Source: Streptomyces sp. OfavH-34-F (lineage in GTDB: Bacteria > Actinomycetota > Actinomycetes > Streptomycetales > Streptomycetaceae). From it: DNA of 48,964 bases. Under the pieces are notes generated by a model. The model made no database searches and was not told the DNA's origin. It saw nothing but the letters and a program-made list of their open reading frames with translations. The stretch is taken from the NCBI RefSeq assembly GCF_022347745.1, contig NZ_JAKRGC010000017.1, forward strand, positions 1 to 48,964. The letters are read 5' to 3'. The translations under genes were made by a program, and so were the position numbers. Shown piece by piece: positions 15,699 to 24,486 of this stretch (position 1 is the first letter of the stretch; every line of letters begins with the position of its first letter).

Positions 15699-18290
15699 CT
15701 ACGCCACCGAGTCGACCGCCTGCGCCCGCAGGGCGCGCGCCAGGTCGTCACGGGACTCCAGCACCAGCCGCCGCAGCGCCGGCGCCGCGTCGGGGTGGGA
15801 TTCCAGCCAGGCGTCGGTCGCCTCCAGCGTCGCCGGGTCGTCCTGGAGCGACGGGAACAGGCCCCGCACCACGGCCATCCCGATCTGGATCGACCGGTCC
15901 GCCCACACCCGCTCGATCGCCTCGAAGTACCGCTCGGCGTAGGGCGCCAGCAGCTCCCGCTGCGAGGACTGCTCGAAGCCCGCGATCGTCGCCTCCACCA
16001 GCGCGTTGGACAGCGCGTCCGACTCCACCACGTCCGCCCACGCCCGCGCCTTCACCTCGGCGGACGGCCGGGACGCCAGGCACCGCACCCGGTGCCGCTC
16101 GCCGGAGGCCGTGTCGTCCCGCGCCAGCTCCGCCTCCACCGCCGCCTCGTCCGCCGCCAGGTGCGCGACCAGCGGCGACAGGAACGCCCAGCGCAGCTCC
16201 TGGTCCACGTCGAGACCGTCGATCCGGGCGGACCCGTCGAGCAGCCCGGACAGCAGCTGGAAGTCGGAGTCCGAGGCGGCGACCGACGCGAAGAACCGGG
16301 CCCACGCCAGCTGGTGCTCACTGCCCGGCGCGGCCAGCCGCAGCTCGCCCAGGGCGCCCTCGGCCAGCGCCCGGCCGCCCTCCTCGCGCCACCCGGGCGC
16401 CGCGTAGTGCACCAGCGCGCCGCGCGTCCACGCGTGCAGCATCTGGAGCACGCCGATGTCCGTCTCGCGCCCCGCGAACGCCAGCACCAGGGCCACGAAG
16501 TCACGGGCCGGCATCAGCCCGTCCCGGGTGAGGTTCCACAGCGCCGACCAGCACAGCGCCCGGGCCAGCGGGTCCGTGATGTCGCCCAGGTGCGCCCGCA
16601 GCGTGGCCAGCGACACCTCGTCGAACCGCACCTTGCAGTACGTCAGGTCGTCGTCGTTGACCAGGATCAGCTCGGGCCGCTCGGCCCCGGCCAGCTCCCC
16701 GATCACCGTACGCGGACCCGCGACGTCCACCTCGGCGCGCGCGTAGCGCACCAGCGCGCCCTCGGTGTCCCGCCGGTACAGCCCCACCGCGACCCGGTGC
16801 GGCCGCAGCTCCGGGTGGGACTCGGCGGCCTCCTGGAGGACGGCCAGCTCGGTGATCCGGCCCGCCGCGTCGTACGTCGCCACCGGGGTCAGCGAGTTGA
16901 CGCCCGCGGTCTGCAGCCAGGAGCGCGACCAGGCGGTCATGTCCCGACCGGACGTCTCGGACAGCACCGACAGCAGGTCCCCGAGCGTGGTGTTGCCGTA
17001 GGCGTGCTTCTTGAAGTAGCGCCGGGCGCCCTCCAGGAACGCCTCCCGGCCCACGTACGCCACCAGCTGCTTGAGCACCGAGGCGCCCTTGGCGTACGTG
17101 ATGCCGTCGAAGTTCAGCTTGGCGTCCTCCAGGTCACGGATGTCGGCCGTGATCGGGTGGGTGGACGGCAGCTGGTCGGCGCGGTACGCCCAGGACTTGC
17201 GGTTGTTCGCGAAGGTGATCCAGCCGTCCTCGAAGCGGGTCGCGCCGGTCATCGCGAAGACGCCCATGAAGTCCGCGAAGGACTCCTTCAGCCACAGGTC
17301 GTCCCACCACCGCATGGTGACGAGGTCGCCGAACCACATGTGCGCCATCTCGTGCAGGATGACGTTGGCCCGGCCCTCGTAGGCCGCCTGCGTCACCTTG
17401 CCGCGGAAGATGTACTCCTCGCGGAACGTGACGCAGCCCGGGTTCTCCATCGCGCCGAGGTTGTACTCCGGCACGAACGCCTGGTCGTACTTCCCGAACG
17501 GGTACGGGTAGTCGAAGTTGTCGTGGAAGAAGTCCAGGCCCTGCTTGGTGATCAGGAACACGTCGTCCGCGTCGAAGTGCTTGGCGAGCCCCTTGCGGCA
17601 CATCGCGCCGAGCGGGATCTCCAGCGTCGTGCCGTCCTCGAAGGTGCGGCTGTAGGAGTCCGTCACGTAGTGGTACGGACCGGCGACGACCGCCGTGATG
17701 TACGTGGAGATCGGCTTCGTCTCGGCGAACCGCCACACCCCGCCCTCGCGGGACTCCTCCGCGCCGTTGCTCCACACCGTCCACTCGGCGGGCGCCGTCA
17801 CCCGGAAGCGGAACGGGGCCTTGAGGTCGGGCTGCTCGAAGTTGGCGAAGACGCGGCGCGCGTCCGCCGGCTCGTACTGGGTGTAGAGGTAGACCTCGCC
17901 GTCCTCCGGGTCGACGAAGCGGTGCATGCCCTCGCCGGTACGGCTGTACGCGCACTGCGCGTCGACCACCAGGACGTGCTCGCCCTCCGGCAGGTCCGCC
18001 AGCGCCACCCGGGCTCCGTCGAACACGGCCGCCGGGTCCAGCTCGGCGCCGTCCAGCGTCACCGCGTTGACGGACGGGGCGATCAGGTCCGCGAAGGTGG
18101 AGGCGCCGCCGCGCCTCGTGCGGAAGCGGATCGTCGTCACCGAGCGGAAGGTCAGCGGAGCCTCCGCCCCCTCGCCCCGGCCGGGGGCGCCGACCGCCGA
18201 ACGTACGTCGAGTTCGACGTCGTAGCCGTCGACGGTCAGCAGCTCCGCTCGCTCGCGGGCCTCGTCGCGGGACAGGTTCTCGCCGGGCAC
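15699..18290 (-). CDS. pepN: aminopeptidase N, M1 family (second copy)
   Basis: An 863-residue paralogue of the M1 aminopeptidase at 8289-10865, with the same architecture: GAMEN at 279-283, H313-E-M-A-H317 with E336 (WLKESFA) and the same helical C-terminal half. Differences are spread over the whole length and there is an extra Gly/Glu/Ala-rich insert near residue 40 (GRGEGAEAP), so this is an old duplicate and not a recent copy. GTG 18290 follows AAGGAG with good spacing. The gene is divergent from the DsbA-family gene, with 132 bases between the starts that must hold both promoters. A different substrate preference is likely but cannot be read from the sequence. Confidence 0.95.
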   Translation of the reverse strand: MPGENLSRDEARERAELLTVDGYDVELDVRSAVGAPGRGEGAEAPLTFRSVTTIRFRTRRGGASTFADLIAPSVNAVTLDGAELDPAAVFDGARVALADLPEGEHVLVVDAQCAYSRTGEGMHRFVDPEDGEVYLYTQYEPADARRVFANFEQPDLKAPFRFRVTAPAEWTVWSNGAEESREGGVWRFAETKPISTYITAVVAGPYHYVTDSYSRTFEDGTTLEIPLGAMCRKGLAKHFDADDVFLITKQGLDFFHDNFDYPYPFGKYDQAFVPEYNLGAMENPGCVTFREEYIFRGKVTQAAYEGRANVILHEMAHMWFGDLVTMRWWDDLWLKESFADFMGVFAMTGATRFEDGWITFANNRKSWAYRADQLPSTHPITADIRDLEDAKLNFDGITYAKGASVLKQLVAYVGREAFLEGARRYFKKHAYGNTTLGDLLSVLSETSGRDMTAWSRSWLQTAGVNSLTPVATYDAAGRITELAVLQEAAESHPELRPHRVAVGLYRRDTEGALVRYARAEVDVAGPRTVIGELAGAERPELILVNDDDLTYCKVRFDEVSLATLRAHLGDITDPLARALCWSALWNLTRDGLMPARDFVALVLAFAGRETDIGVLQMLHAWTRGALVHYAAPGWREEGGRALAEGALGELRLAAPGSEHQLAWARFFASVAASDSDFQLLSGLLDGSARIDGLDVDQELRWAFLSPLVAHLAADEAAVEAELARDDTASGERHRVRCLASRPSAEVKARAWADVVESDALSNALVEATIAGFEQSSQRELLAPYAERYFEAIERVWADRSIQIGMAVVRGLFPSLQDDPATLEATDAWLESHPDAAPALRRLVLESRDDLARALRAQAVDSVA

Positions 18291-18422
18291 GGCACACTCC
18301 TTTGTGTCACGTTCGAATAGTTTGATCCTCGCATGCCGCCTCCCGGACCCGCGGGCGGGAATGGCCGGAGCGTCGTCCGGTGTTCTGCGCACGGAGCATT
18401 CGGCACAGGTTCGAGGAGAGAG

Positions 18423-19073
18423 ATGTCTGACAACAGCACGGCCGCCGGCAGGACCCCCGTCGACTTCTGGTTCGACCCGGTCTGCCCCTGGGCCTGGATG
18501 ACCTCCCGCTGGATGCTGGAGGTGGAGAAGGTCCGCGACGTCGAGGTCCGCTGGCACGTCATGAGCCTGTCCGTGCTCAACGAGGACCGGATCGACGAGC
18601 TGCCGGAGGAGTACCGCGAGATGCTGGAGAAGCAGGCGTGGGGCCCCGTACGGGTCGTCATCGCCGCCCAGCAGAAGCACGGCGACGAGGTCGTCGGCCC
18701 GCTCTACACCGCGCTCGGCACCCGCTTCCACAACCGCGGCGAGGGCGTCACCCGCGAGGCCGTCGAGGCCGCGCTGAAGGACGTCGGCCTGCCCGTCGAA
18801 CTGGCCGACTACGCGGACTCCGACGCCTACGACACCGAACTGCGCGCCTCCCACCAGGAGGGCATCGAGAAGGTGGGCCAGGAGGTCGGCACCCCGGTCA
18901 TCGCCGTGCCCGGCCCCGACGGCGAGCAGATCGCCTTCTTCGGCCCGGTCGTCACCCCCGCGCCCAAGGGCGAGGAGGCGGCGAAGCTCTGGGACGGCAC
19001 CCTGATGGTCGCCTCCATCCCCGGCTTCTACGAGATCAAGCGGACCCGCACCCAGGGCCCGATCTTCGACTGA
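18423..19073 (+). CDS. DsbA-family thiol protein, mycothiol-dependent nitroreductase (Rv2466c) type
   Basis: The 216-residue protein has a thioredoxin fold with a helical insert and starts with the active-site strand VDFWFDPVCPWAW. The cysteine is C21; the second position of the CxxC motif is alanine (CPWA), so it should work as a monothiol with mycothiol and not form an internal disulfide. The cis-proline loop is GTPVIAVPG. Mycobacterial relatives (Rv2466c) are mycothiol-dependent oxidoreductases that can reduce nitro-drugs and respond to oxidative stress. No signal peptide, so it is cytoplasmic despite the DsbA family name. AGGAGAG just upstream of ATG 18423 settles the start. A terminator follows. 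Confidence 0.88.
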   Translation: MSDNSTAAGRTPVDFWFDPVCPWAWMTSRWMLEVEKVRDVEVRWHVMSLSVLNEDRIDELPEEYREMLEKQAWGPVRVVIAAQQKHGDEVVGPLYTALGTRFHNRGEGVTREAVEAALKDVGLPVELADYADSDAYDTELRASHQEGIEKVGQEVGTPVIAVPGPDGEQIAFFGPVVTPAPKGEEAAKLWDGTLMVASIPGFYEIKRTRTQGPIFD

Positions 19074-19080
19074 GCACCCC

Positions 19081-19122
19081 GGCGCGGGGGTCCGGCCGCC
19101 TCCGGGGCCCGGCCCCCGCGCC
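19081..19122 (+). terminator. terminator after the DsbA-family gene
   Basis: GGCGCGGGGG (19081-19090) pairs with CCCCCGCGCC (19113-19122), with further G+C pairing inside the loop. It starts seven bases after the stop codon. Confidence 0.8.
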
Positions 19123-19205
19123 CTCTGCCCTCTGTGACGCCACCGTGACGCGATTTGTGACCTGGCGCACAGCACCGCCCCGGCCCGCTTTGATCTTCTG
19201 GACGG

Positions 19206-20123
19206 ATGCGCCCCGCCCCCGTCCTCGCCCTGTGCGCCGCCCTCGCCGGCACCGCGCTGCTCACCGGCTGCGGGAAGGAGACGGCCGCCGGTGCCTCGCC
19301 CGCCGCCACCTGCGCATCCCTCGCCCCGGTCCCCGACCCGGCCGGCCGGACCTGGGACGACGTCCGGGTCGTCAGCGGCAAGTGCGGCCCCTCCGGCGCC
19401 CCCTCCACCGGGTTCGAGGTCACCAACCACGACGACGAACCTCTGACCTACACCATCACCTTCACCCTGGTGAACGGCTTCGGCGAGGCCATGGACAGCG
19501 TCACCCGCACCGTCGAGGCGGTGAAGCCCGGCCAGACCGTGCGCCGCCCCCTCGACACGGCCGGCGGACCCGGCTCCGCGCGCGGCTACCGGGCCCGCGT
19601 CACCAAGGTCCGGTCCGTCCCGGCGAAGGGGACGTCCGGCGGGGCGTCCGGCTGCCCGTCCTCCGGGGTCCGCATCACCAACGACCGGGGCGACGCCGCG
19701 ATGGGCCTGCGCGTCGTCGGCATCCACCTGGTCAACTGCTCCGGCGCCGACTACCGCCTCGACGGCTACCCCGCGCTGCGGCTCCTCGACGCGGACCGGG
19801 AACCGGTGACCGGCGTCGACATCCTGCACGGCACCGCCGCCATCTCCACCGGCATCGGCGGCGACCCCACGCCGCGCCCCGTCACCCTGCGCCCCGGCGA
19901 GAGCGCGTACGCCAACCTCGCCTGGCGCAACACCACCACCGACGGCACCCCGGTCAACGCCCCCTACGTCGAGGTCACCGCCCGGCCCGGCGACGAGCCG
20001 GTCACCGTCACCCCGGAACTCGACCTCGGCACCACGGGCCGGCTCGGCGTCAGCCCGTGGACGAGGACCCCGGACGACCGGCAGCCGCGACCGGACCAGC
20101 GGCCGGGCGCCTCTCAGGAGTAG
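19206..20123 (+). CDS. secreted lipoprotein with DUF4232 domain
   Basis: A 305-residue exported protein with a short signal sequence and a lipobox ending LLTGC, so C22 would be lipid-modified and the protein anchored outside the membrane. The middle (about 50-140) looks like a beta-sandwich of the kind seen in cell-surface proteins; the C-terminal half (about 150-285) matches the DUF4232 pattern (CPSSGVRIT near its start, a PALRLLD strand, [15 protein letters not shown], and VEVTARPGD). DUF4232 function is unknown; such proteins are frequent in Streptomyces secretomes. The last 10 bases overlap the end of the convergent aldo/keto reductase gene, so both 3-prime ends are antisense to each other. 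Confidence 0.82.
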   Translation: MRPAPVLALCAALAGTALLTGCGKETAAGASPAATCASLAPVPDPAGRTWDDVRVVSGKCGPSGAPSTGFEVTNHDDEPLTYTITFTLVNGFGEAMDSVTRTVEAVKPGQTVRRPLDTAGGPGSARGYRARVTKVRSVPAKGTSGGASGCPSSGVRITNDRGDAAMGLRVVGIHLVNCSGADYRLDGYPALRLLDADREPVTGVDILHGTAAISTGIGGDPTPRPVTLRPGESAYANLAWRNTTTDGTPVNAPYVEVTARPGDEPVTVTPELDLGTTGRLGVSPWTRTPDDRQPRPDQRPGASQE

Positions 20124-21079
20124 AAGTCGCGCTGCCAGCGGTGCTTCGCCAGCACCGCCAACTGCTCGGCGGTGAGCGGGCGTCCGTCGCCGACGGCGGT
20201 GTTGCGCTCCACGTTGCGCACGCTGCGCATGCCCGGGATGACGGTGGAGACGGCCGGGTGGCTCAAGACGAACCGCAGCGCGTGCTCTGCGATCTCGTCC
20301 TGCCCGATGCCCAGGTCGGCGACGATCGCCGCGACGCGCCGCTCGACCTCGGCCCGGCGGTCGCCGCGGAAGTAGCGGTTGCGCCAGTCGCCCTCGGGGA
20401 ACGTCGTGTCCGCGGTGATCCGGCCGGTCAGCCCGCCCTCGTCCAGCGCGACCCGCACGATGACCCCGACCCCGTGCTCCCGACAGGCCGGCAGCAGGAC
20501 GTCGGCGGGGGACTGGTCGAACACGTTGTAGATGACCTGCACGCTGTCCACCGCGCCGCTGCGCACCAGCGCCACGGCGCTCCCGGGCGCGTGGTCGTTG
20601 ACGGAGACCCCGAACAGCCGGATCTTGCCCTCCCGCTTCAGTTCGGTGACCGTCTCCAGCCAGTCCCCGCGCCCCAGCCACTCGTCGTTCCAGACGTGGA
20701 ACTGGAGCACGTCGAAGTGGTCGAGCCCGGACGCGGCCAGGCTGGTCTCCAGGCTGGCGCGGATGTGCTCACCGGGGAACGCGTCCGCCGGGTCCGTGCC
20801 GTCGGCGGCCGGCCACACCCCGTTCTTCGGCGGCACCTTGGTCGCGACGAGCACGCCATCACCGGCCCGCGCGCGCACGACCTCTCCGACCAGGCGCTCG
20901 CTCTCGCCGTAGCCGCGTGCCGTGTCGATGAGGTTCACCCCGAGGTCGACGGCCCGGTTCAGGGCGCGCAGCGACTCCTCGCGCGTCGCCCCCACCCAGT
21001 TGGCCTCGCCGATGCCCCAGGCCCCGTAGCCGATCTCCGACACCGAAAGTCCGCTGCGTCCCAGTTCGCGGTAGTGCAC
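20114..21079 (-). CDS. aldo/keto reductase
   Basis: An NAD(P)H-dependent oxidoreductase of the AKR superfamily, 321 residues. Seen: the N-terminal [23 protein letters not shown], the catalytic Asp and Tyr in [12 protein letters not shown], the lysine in VLVATKVPP, the histidine in [11 protein letters not shown], and the coenzyme-binding end [14 protein letters not shown]. The substrate cannot be deduced. The minus-strand leader reads GGAGG directly against an ATG (21085), which leaves no spacing; the GTG two codons later (21079) is six bases from GGAGG and gives the usual N-terminus, so I prefer it. Neighbouring genes give no clear pathway. Confidence 0.9.
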   Translation of the reverse strand: MHYRELGRSGLSVSEIGYGAWGIGEANWVGATREESLRALNRAVDLGVNLIDTARGYGESERLVGEVVRARAGDGVLVATKVPPKNGVWPAADGTDPADAFPGEHIRASLETSLAASGLDHFDVLQFHVWNDEWLGRGDWLETVTELKREGKIRLFGVSVNDHAPGSAVALVRSGAVDSVQVIYNVFDQSPADVLLPACREHGVGVIVRVALDEGGLTGRITADTTFPEGDWRNRYFRGDRRAEVERRVAAIVADLGIGQDEIAEHALRFVLSHPAVSTVIPGMRSVRNVERNTAVGDGRPLTAEQLAVLAKHRWQRDFYS

Positions 21080-21158
21080 AGTCATCCTCCACGTCGTCGT
21101 CCCGTCGCGGGCACACCGGCACGACCCTAGGGAACCGGGCCGCGCCCGGCAGCCGGAT

Positions 21159-22010
21159 TTACCCGGGGGTGCGCTCCGCCACCGCGCTGTGCACGGAGAC
21201 CGGGTCGCCGACGCGCACCACGCCCTCGCGGACCACCGCGTTCTTGACGCCGAAGCTGAGCTTGTTCCCGAACTCCGGCTCCCTGCGGTACGTGGCCAGC
21301 GTGCGCACCGGCTCCGGGCCCGCGCGCCGGCCGGTGCGCTGGTCCACGAGCGGGACGTTGCAGCGGATCGCCCGCGTGGAGAAGGCGAGCCGGACACCGC
21401 CGGCGCTCATCCCGGCGACGTGGTCCTCGAAGTGCGGTTCGCCGTCGCCGGCCAGCACGATGTTGGGCCGGAAGCGGTCCATGGGGACGGGCGCCGCGTC
21501 GCCCCGCTCCGCGATGCGGGCGTTGAGCCCGGCCAGCGAGGCCGTCGAGGTGACCAGGACCGCGTGCGCGTCGGCGAAGTTCACCTTGCCGGGGGTCTCG
21601 CCCCAGCCGTCCCGGTCGAAGCCGGGAACCACCCGCACCAGCCGGGACGCGGTCCCCAGCGCCTCGGAGAACCACTCGGCCGCCTCGTCGCCCTGGTCCA
21701 CGGCGGGGCCGAGGGCCCTGCCGAACATGCTGACCTCGCGGCGCGGCCCGTCCGGGTCCACCGTCACGCGCAGCGGGCCGGGGCCCTGCGCGGACAGGGC
21801 GAGGACCGCCCCGGAGTCGTCGACGCGGGCGCCGATCGCCGCCATCGCGGGGTGGGTGCGCTGGCTGCGGAACACGCCGTCGGCCGCGGCGACCACCATG
21901 AAGGTCCGGTCGTGCGCGAGGCCTGTGACGGTGACGCGGGCCGAGTCCACCGACGTCCCGGCGCAGCCCTTGACGGGGTAGTACACCAGCGAGTGGACGG
22001 TGATCGTCAT
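21159..22010 (-). CDS. MOSC domain protein (YcbX-like, molybdenum cofactor sulfurase C-terminal family)
   Basis: A 283-residue protein with an N-terminal MOSC_N barrel ([23 protein letters not shown]) and a C-terminal MOSC domain (about 130-280). The conserved cysteine that ligates the molybdenum cofactor is in [11 protein letters not shown], preceded by [15 protein letters not shown]. Relatives such as YcbX and mARC use the cofactor to reduce N-hydroxylated compounds; the exact substrate is unknown. ATG 22010 has GAGGAGC at good distance. The sodF terminator (22056-22094) sits just upstream, so the gene must have a promoter close to or within that hairpin. Confidence 0.88.
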   Translation of the reverse strand: MTITVHSLVYYPVKGCAGTSVDSARVTVTGLAHDRTFMVVAAADGVFRSQRTHPAMAAIGARVDDSGAVLALSAQGPGPLRVTVDPDGPRREVSMFGRALGPAVDQGDEAAEWFSEALGTASRLVRVVPGFDRDGWGETPGKVNFADAHAVLVTSTASLAGLNARIAERGDAAPVPMDRFRPNIVLAGDGEPHFEDHVAGMSAGGVRLAFSTRAIRCNVPLVDQRTGRRAGPEPVRTLATYRREPEFGNKLSFGVKNAVVREGVVRVGDPVSVHSAVAERTPG

Positions 22011-22055
22011 GAAGTGCTCCTCATGGCGGACATCATGGCAGCCGCGCGGGCAACA

Positions 22056-22094
22056 GGGAGGCCCCCGCCCGTCACGTCCGGGCGGGGGCCTCCC
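22056..22094 (-). terminator. terminator downstream of sodF
   Basis: A perfect 15-bp stem (22056-22070 with 22080-22094) with a nine-base loop, 65 bases past the superoxide dismutase stop on the minus strand. It isolates sodF from the MOSC gene. Confidence 0.88.
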
Positions 22095-22159
22095 CTCCAT
22101 CCGCCTGCCCGGTGAAGGGTGAGAAGACGATCACGAGGCAGGACGTTCGGGGTGCCCGC

Positions 22160-22801
22160 TCAGGGGGCGAGCAGCAGGACGTCCGCGCGCTCCTTGGCGG
22201 CGGCGTAACGCCTGGCCACGTCCTGCCAGTTGACGACGGCCCACATCGCGTCGATGAAGTCGACCTTCTGGTTCTTGTACTGGAGGTAGAAGGCGTGCTC
22301 CCAGGCGTCGAAGACCAGGATCGGGGTGGAGCCCTGGCCGACGTTGCCCTGGTGGTCGTAGACCTGCTCGACGATCAGCCTGCCGCTGAGCGGCTCGTAC
22401 GCGAGGACGCCCCAGCCGGAGCCCTGCGTGGTGGCCGCCGCCTTCGTCAGCTGGGACTTGAAGCCGGCGAAGGAGCCGAAGGACTCGGCGATCGCGTCCG
22501 CGAGGTCGCCGACGCCGTCCGCCGCGAGCGGCTCACCGCCGCCGTCGCCGGTCATGTTGTGCCAGTAGATGGAGTGCAGGATGTGGCCGGACAGGTGGAA
22601 GGCGAGGTTCTTCTGGAGGCCGTTGACGGCTCCCCACGCCCCCTTGTCGCGCGCCTCCTCGAGCTGCTCCAGGGTGTCGTTGGCGCCCTTCACATAGGCG
22701 GCGTGGTGCTTGTCGTGGTGCAGCTCGATGATCTGCGGATTGATGACCGGTTCGAGCGCGGCGTAGTCGTACGGGAGTTCCGGGAGCGTGTACGTGGCCA
22801 T
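22160..22801 (-). CDS. sodF: iron superoxide dismutase (Fe/Mn family)
   Basis: Converts superoxide to oxygen and peroxide in the cytoplasm. The 213-residue protein has the family N-terminus ([15 protein letters not shown]), the first metal histidine H28 in ELHHDKHH, the second in LSGHILHS, and the DxWEH pair in [13 protein letters not shown]. In Streptomyces this is the iron enzyme made when nickel is scarce; the nickel-bound regulator Nur represses it while the nickel enzyme SodN takes over. A matching Nur box lies 36 bases upstream of the start (22837-22853). The minus-strand leader carries GGAGGG before ATG 22801. sodN itself is not in the window. Confidence 0.95.
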   Translation of the reverse strand: MATYTLPELPYDYAALEPVINPQIIELHHDKHHAAYVKGANDTLEQLEEARDKGAWGAVNGLQKNLAFHLSGHILHSIYWHNMTGDGGGEPLAADGVGDLADAIAESFGSFAGFKSQLTKAAATTQGSGWGVLAYEPLSGRLIVEQVYDHQGNVGQGSTPILVFDAWEHAFYLQYKNQKVDFIDAMWAVVNWQDVARRYAAAKERADVLLLAP

Positions 22802-23171
22802 TGGTTTCGAACCCTCCAACTGCTGACAAGTTGTTATTGCAACCTCTATGCAGGAGCAGGCTAACAGCAGCAACGGTGAACCCCGCCTCGTTCCTTGGAC
22901 TTAGGGCCTCGGACCCGGCGTGTCGCGCTTTTGGAGGGAGTGCACAGTCATGGCCCCGCGCCGATGCCCGGGCCGGGCGGGTGGAATCCACGCCCACCTC
23001 CGTGACCAGCATCACCCCCCGGGATGATTGCGCCGGTCTTCTTGTATGAAACCCACCAACGCCCCAACCGCCGCTTTGTGGGCCGCTGATGGTGATCGAG
23101 CACGGCTCAGTCGGCTAACGTCACGATCAGTCCGTCCCCATCTGCCCCACCCTCACCCCGCGGAGTCCCCG
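22802..23171. other. 370-base divergent intergenic region between sodF and bioY
   Basis: Holds the Nur box near the sodF end and, by position, the promoters of both genes. A short open frame from ATG 22950 (about 25 codons, Arg/His/Pro-rich) has its GGAGG about 13 bases upstream, too far to be convincing. I see no RNA gene. No biotin riboswitch class is known and no BirA-like dyad was found by eye. Confidence 0.6.
22837..22853. promoter_or_regulatory. Nur box (nickel-responsive repressor site) of sodF
   Basis: TTGCAA-CCTCT-ATGCAG: two half-sites with the five-base spacer of the published Nur consensus (tTGCaa-N5-ttGCAA). The first half is exact; the second keeps the TGCA core. Its position upstream of sodF fits nickel-dependent repression as shown for S. 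coelicolor sodF. Confidence 0.85.
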
Positions 23172-23765
23172 ATGAGCACTGCTGCCGCCCCCGCCCGCAC
23201 CGGAGCGGTCCTCGCCGACCTGCTCCCCGCCGCCCGGCACCGCTACGCCGTGGACACCGCGCTGGTGCTCGGCGGCGCCGCGCTCACCGGCATAGCCGCC
23301 CAGATCGCCGTGCCCGTCCCCGGCTCCCCGGTCCCCGTCACCGGCCAGACCTTCGCGGCCCTCCTCGTCGGCACCGCGCTCGGCGCCCGCCGGGGCTTCC
23401 TCTCCCTCGCCGTGTACACGCTCGTCGGCATGGCGGGCATGCCGTGGTTCTCGGCCGGCAGCTCCGGCGCCGGCGGCGCCTCCTTCGGCTACGTCCTCGG
23501 CATGCTGCTCGCCGCCACCGTCGTCGGCGGCCTCGCCCGGCGCGGCGGCGACCGCTCGGTCCTGCGCACCGCCGGCACGATGGTCCTCGGCTCCGCGCTC
23601 ATCTACGCGGTCGGCGTGCCCTACCTCGCCCTGTCCACCGGCATGTCGGCGAGCGCGGCGATCGCCGCGGGCCTCACGCCGTTCCTGCTCGGCGACGCGC
23701 TGAAGGCCGCCCTCGCGATGGGCGCGCTGCCGGCCGCCTGGAAGCTCCTGGGCCGCCGGGGCTGA
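23172..23765 (+). CDS. bioY: biotin transporter substrate-binding subunit BioY
   Basis: The S component of an ECF-type vitamin transporter, which captures biotin at the membrane. The 197-residue protein has six hydrophobic segments and the BioY signatures: AAQIAVPVPGSPVPVTGQTFA in the first loop, GARRGFLSLAVYTLVGMAGMPWF, then GGASFGYVLGM and the late LGDALKAALAMG. ATG 23172 is preceded by GGAG. No EcfA/EcfT genes are adjacent, so it either uses shared energising subunits encoded elsewhere or works alone, as reported for some solitary BioY. A strong hairpin follows. Confidence 0.95.
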   Translation: MSTAAAPARTGAVLADLLPAARHRYAVDTALVLGGAALTGIAAQIAVPVPGSPVPVTGQTFAALLVGTALGARRGFLSLAVYTLVGMAGMPWFSAGSSGAGGASFGYVLGMLLAATVVGGLARRGGDRSVLRTAGTMVLGSALIYAVGVPYLALSTGMSASAAIAAGLTPFLLGDALKAALAMGALPAAWKLLGRRG

Positions 23766-23801
23766 CCCGTACGCCCTGCCGGGACGACCCGCACACACTT
23801 C

Positions 23802-23837
23802 CGAAGAGGCCCGCCGGACCCCCGGCGGGCCTCTTCG
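23802..23837 (+). terminator. terminator after bioY
   Basis: A perfect 16-bp stem (23802-23817 with 23822-23837) with an ACCC loop, 36 bases past the bioY stop. Confidence 0.9.
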
Positions 23838-23920
23838 CGTCCCACCGGAGCCCTGCCCGGCTCCGGGCACACCGCCCCCCGTCGTCGTCGGCCCGGCGCC
23901 CCACGTGCCACACTCCTCCC

Positions 23921-24409
23921 ATGCGCGTGTACCTCGGATCGGACCATGCCGGTTACGAACTCAAGAACCACCTCGTCGAGTGGCTCACGGCTCAGGGCCA
24001 CGAAGCCGTCGACTGCGGCCCCCACGTCTACGACGCCCAGGACGACTACCCGCCGTTCTGCCTCCGGGCCGCCGAGAAGACGGCCGCCGACCCGGACAGC
24101 CTCGGCATCGTGATCGGCGGCTCCGGCAACGGCGAGCAGATCGCGGCCAACAAGGTCAAGGGCGTCCGCGCCGCGCTCGCCTGGAGCGAGCAGACCGCCG
24201 CGCTCGGCCGCGAGCACAACGACGCCAACGTCCTCTCCATCGGCGGCCGGATGCACACCGTCGAGGAGTCCACCAAGTTCGTGGAGATCTTCCTCGCCAC
24301 CCCGTACTCCGGCGAGGAGCGGCACACCCGCCGCATCGACATGCTCACCGCCTACGAGAACACCGGCGAGCTGCCCCCGATCCCCGCCCACCACCCGCAG
24401 CAGGGCTGA
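23921..24409 (+). CDS. rpiB: ribose-5-phosphate isomerase B
   Basis: Interconverts ribose 5-phosphate and ribulose 5-phosphate in the pentose phosphate pathway. The 162-residue protein shows the RpiB/LacAB fold: MRVYLGSDHAGYELK with the substrate-binding DHAG, the GIVIGGSGNGEQIAANKVKGVRAAL loop, and the EHNDANVLSIGGR region. The usual cysteine of E. coli-type RpiB in that loop is serine here (GGSGNG), as in the mycobacterial-type enzymes that use a carboxylate base. The start codon is closely preceded by CACACT seven bases upstream and there is no clear Shine-Dalgarno, so the mRNA may be leaderless. Confidence 0.95.
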   Translation: MRVYLGSDHAGYELKNHLVEWLTAQGHEAVDCGPHVYDAQDDYPPFCLRAAEKTAADPDSLGIVIGGSGNGEQIAANKVKGVRAALAWSEQTAALGREHNDANVLSIGGRMHTVEESTKFVEIFLATPYSGEERHTRRIDMLTAYENTGELPPIPAHHPQQG

Positions 24410-24417
24410 CCGACCCC

Positions 24418-24446
24418 CTGTGCCGCCGGACCCCCCGGCGGCACAG
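24418..24446 (+). terminator. terminator after rpiB
   Basis: A 12-bp stem (24418-24429 with 24435-24446) around a five-base loop, starting nine bases after the rpiB stop. Confidence 0.85.
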
Positions 24447-24486
24447 CCATGTCCGGACCCCGCACCAGCCAGGAGACCCCGCCACC

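Noticed and set aside
18291..20681. Upstream extension of the second aminopeptidase gene as one giant minus-strand protein
   Set aside because: The frame stays open only because of high G+C; a good Shine-Dalgarno and the M1 family N-terminus fix the start at 18290, and the upstream region codes on the plus strand.
22950..23030. Possible 25-codon leader peptide between sodF and bioY
   Set aside because: The GGAGG is about 13 bases from its ATG, the peptide has no run of a regulatory amino acid, and no attenuator hairpin follows.
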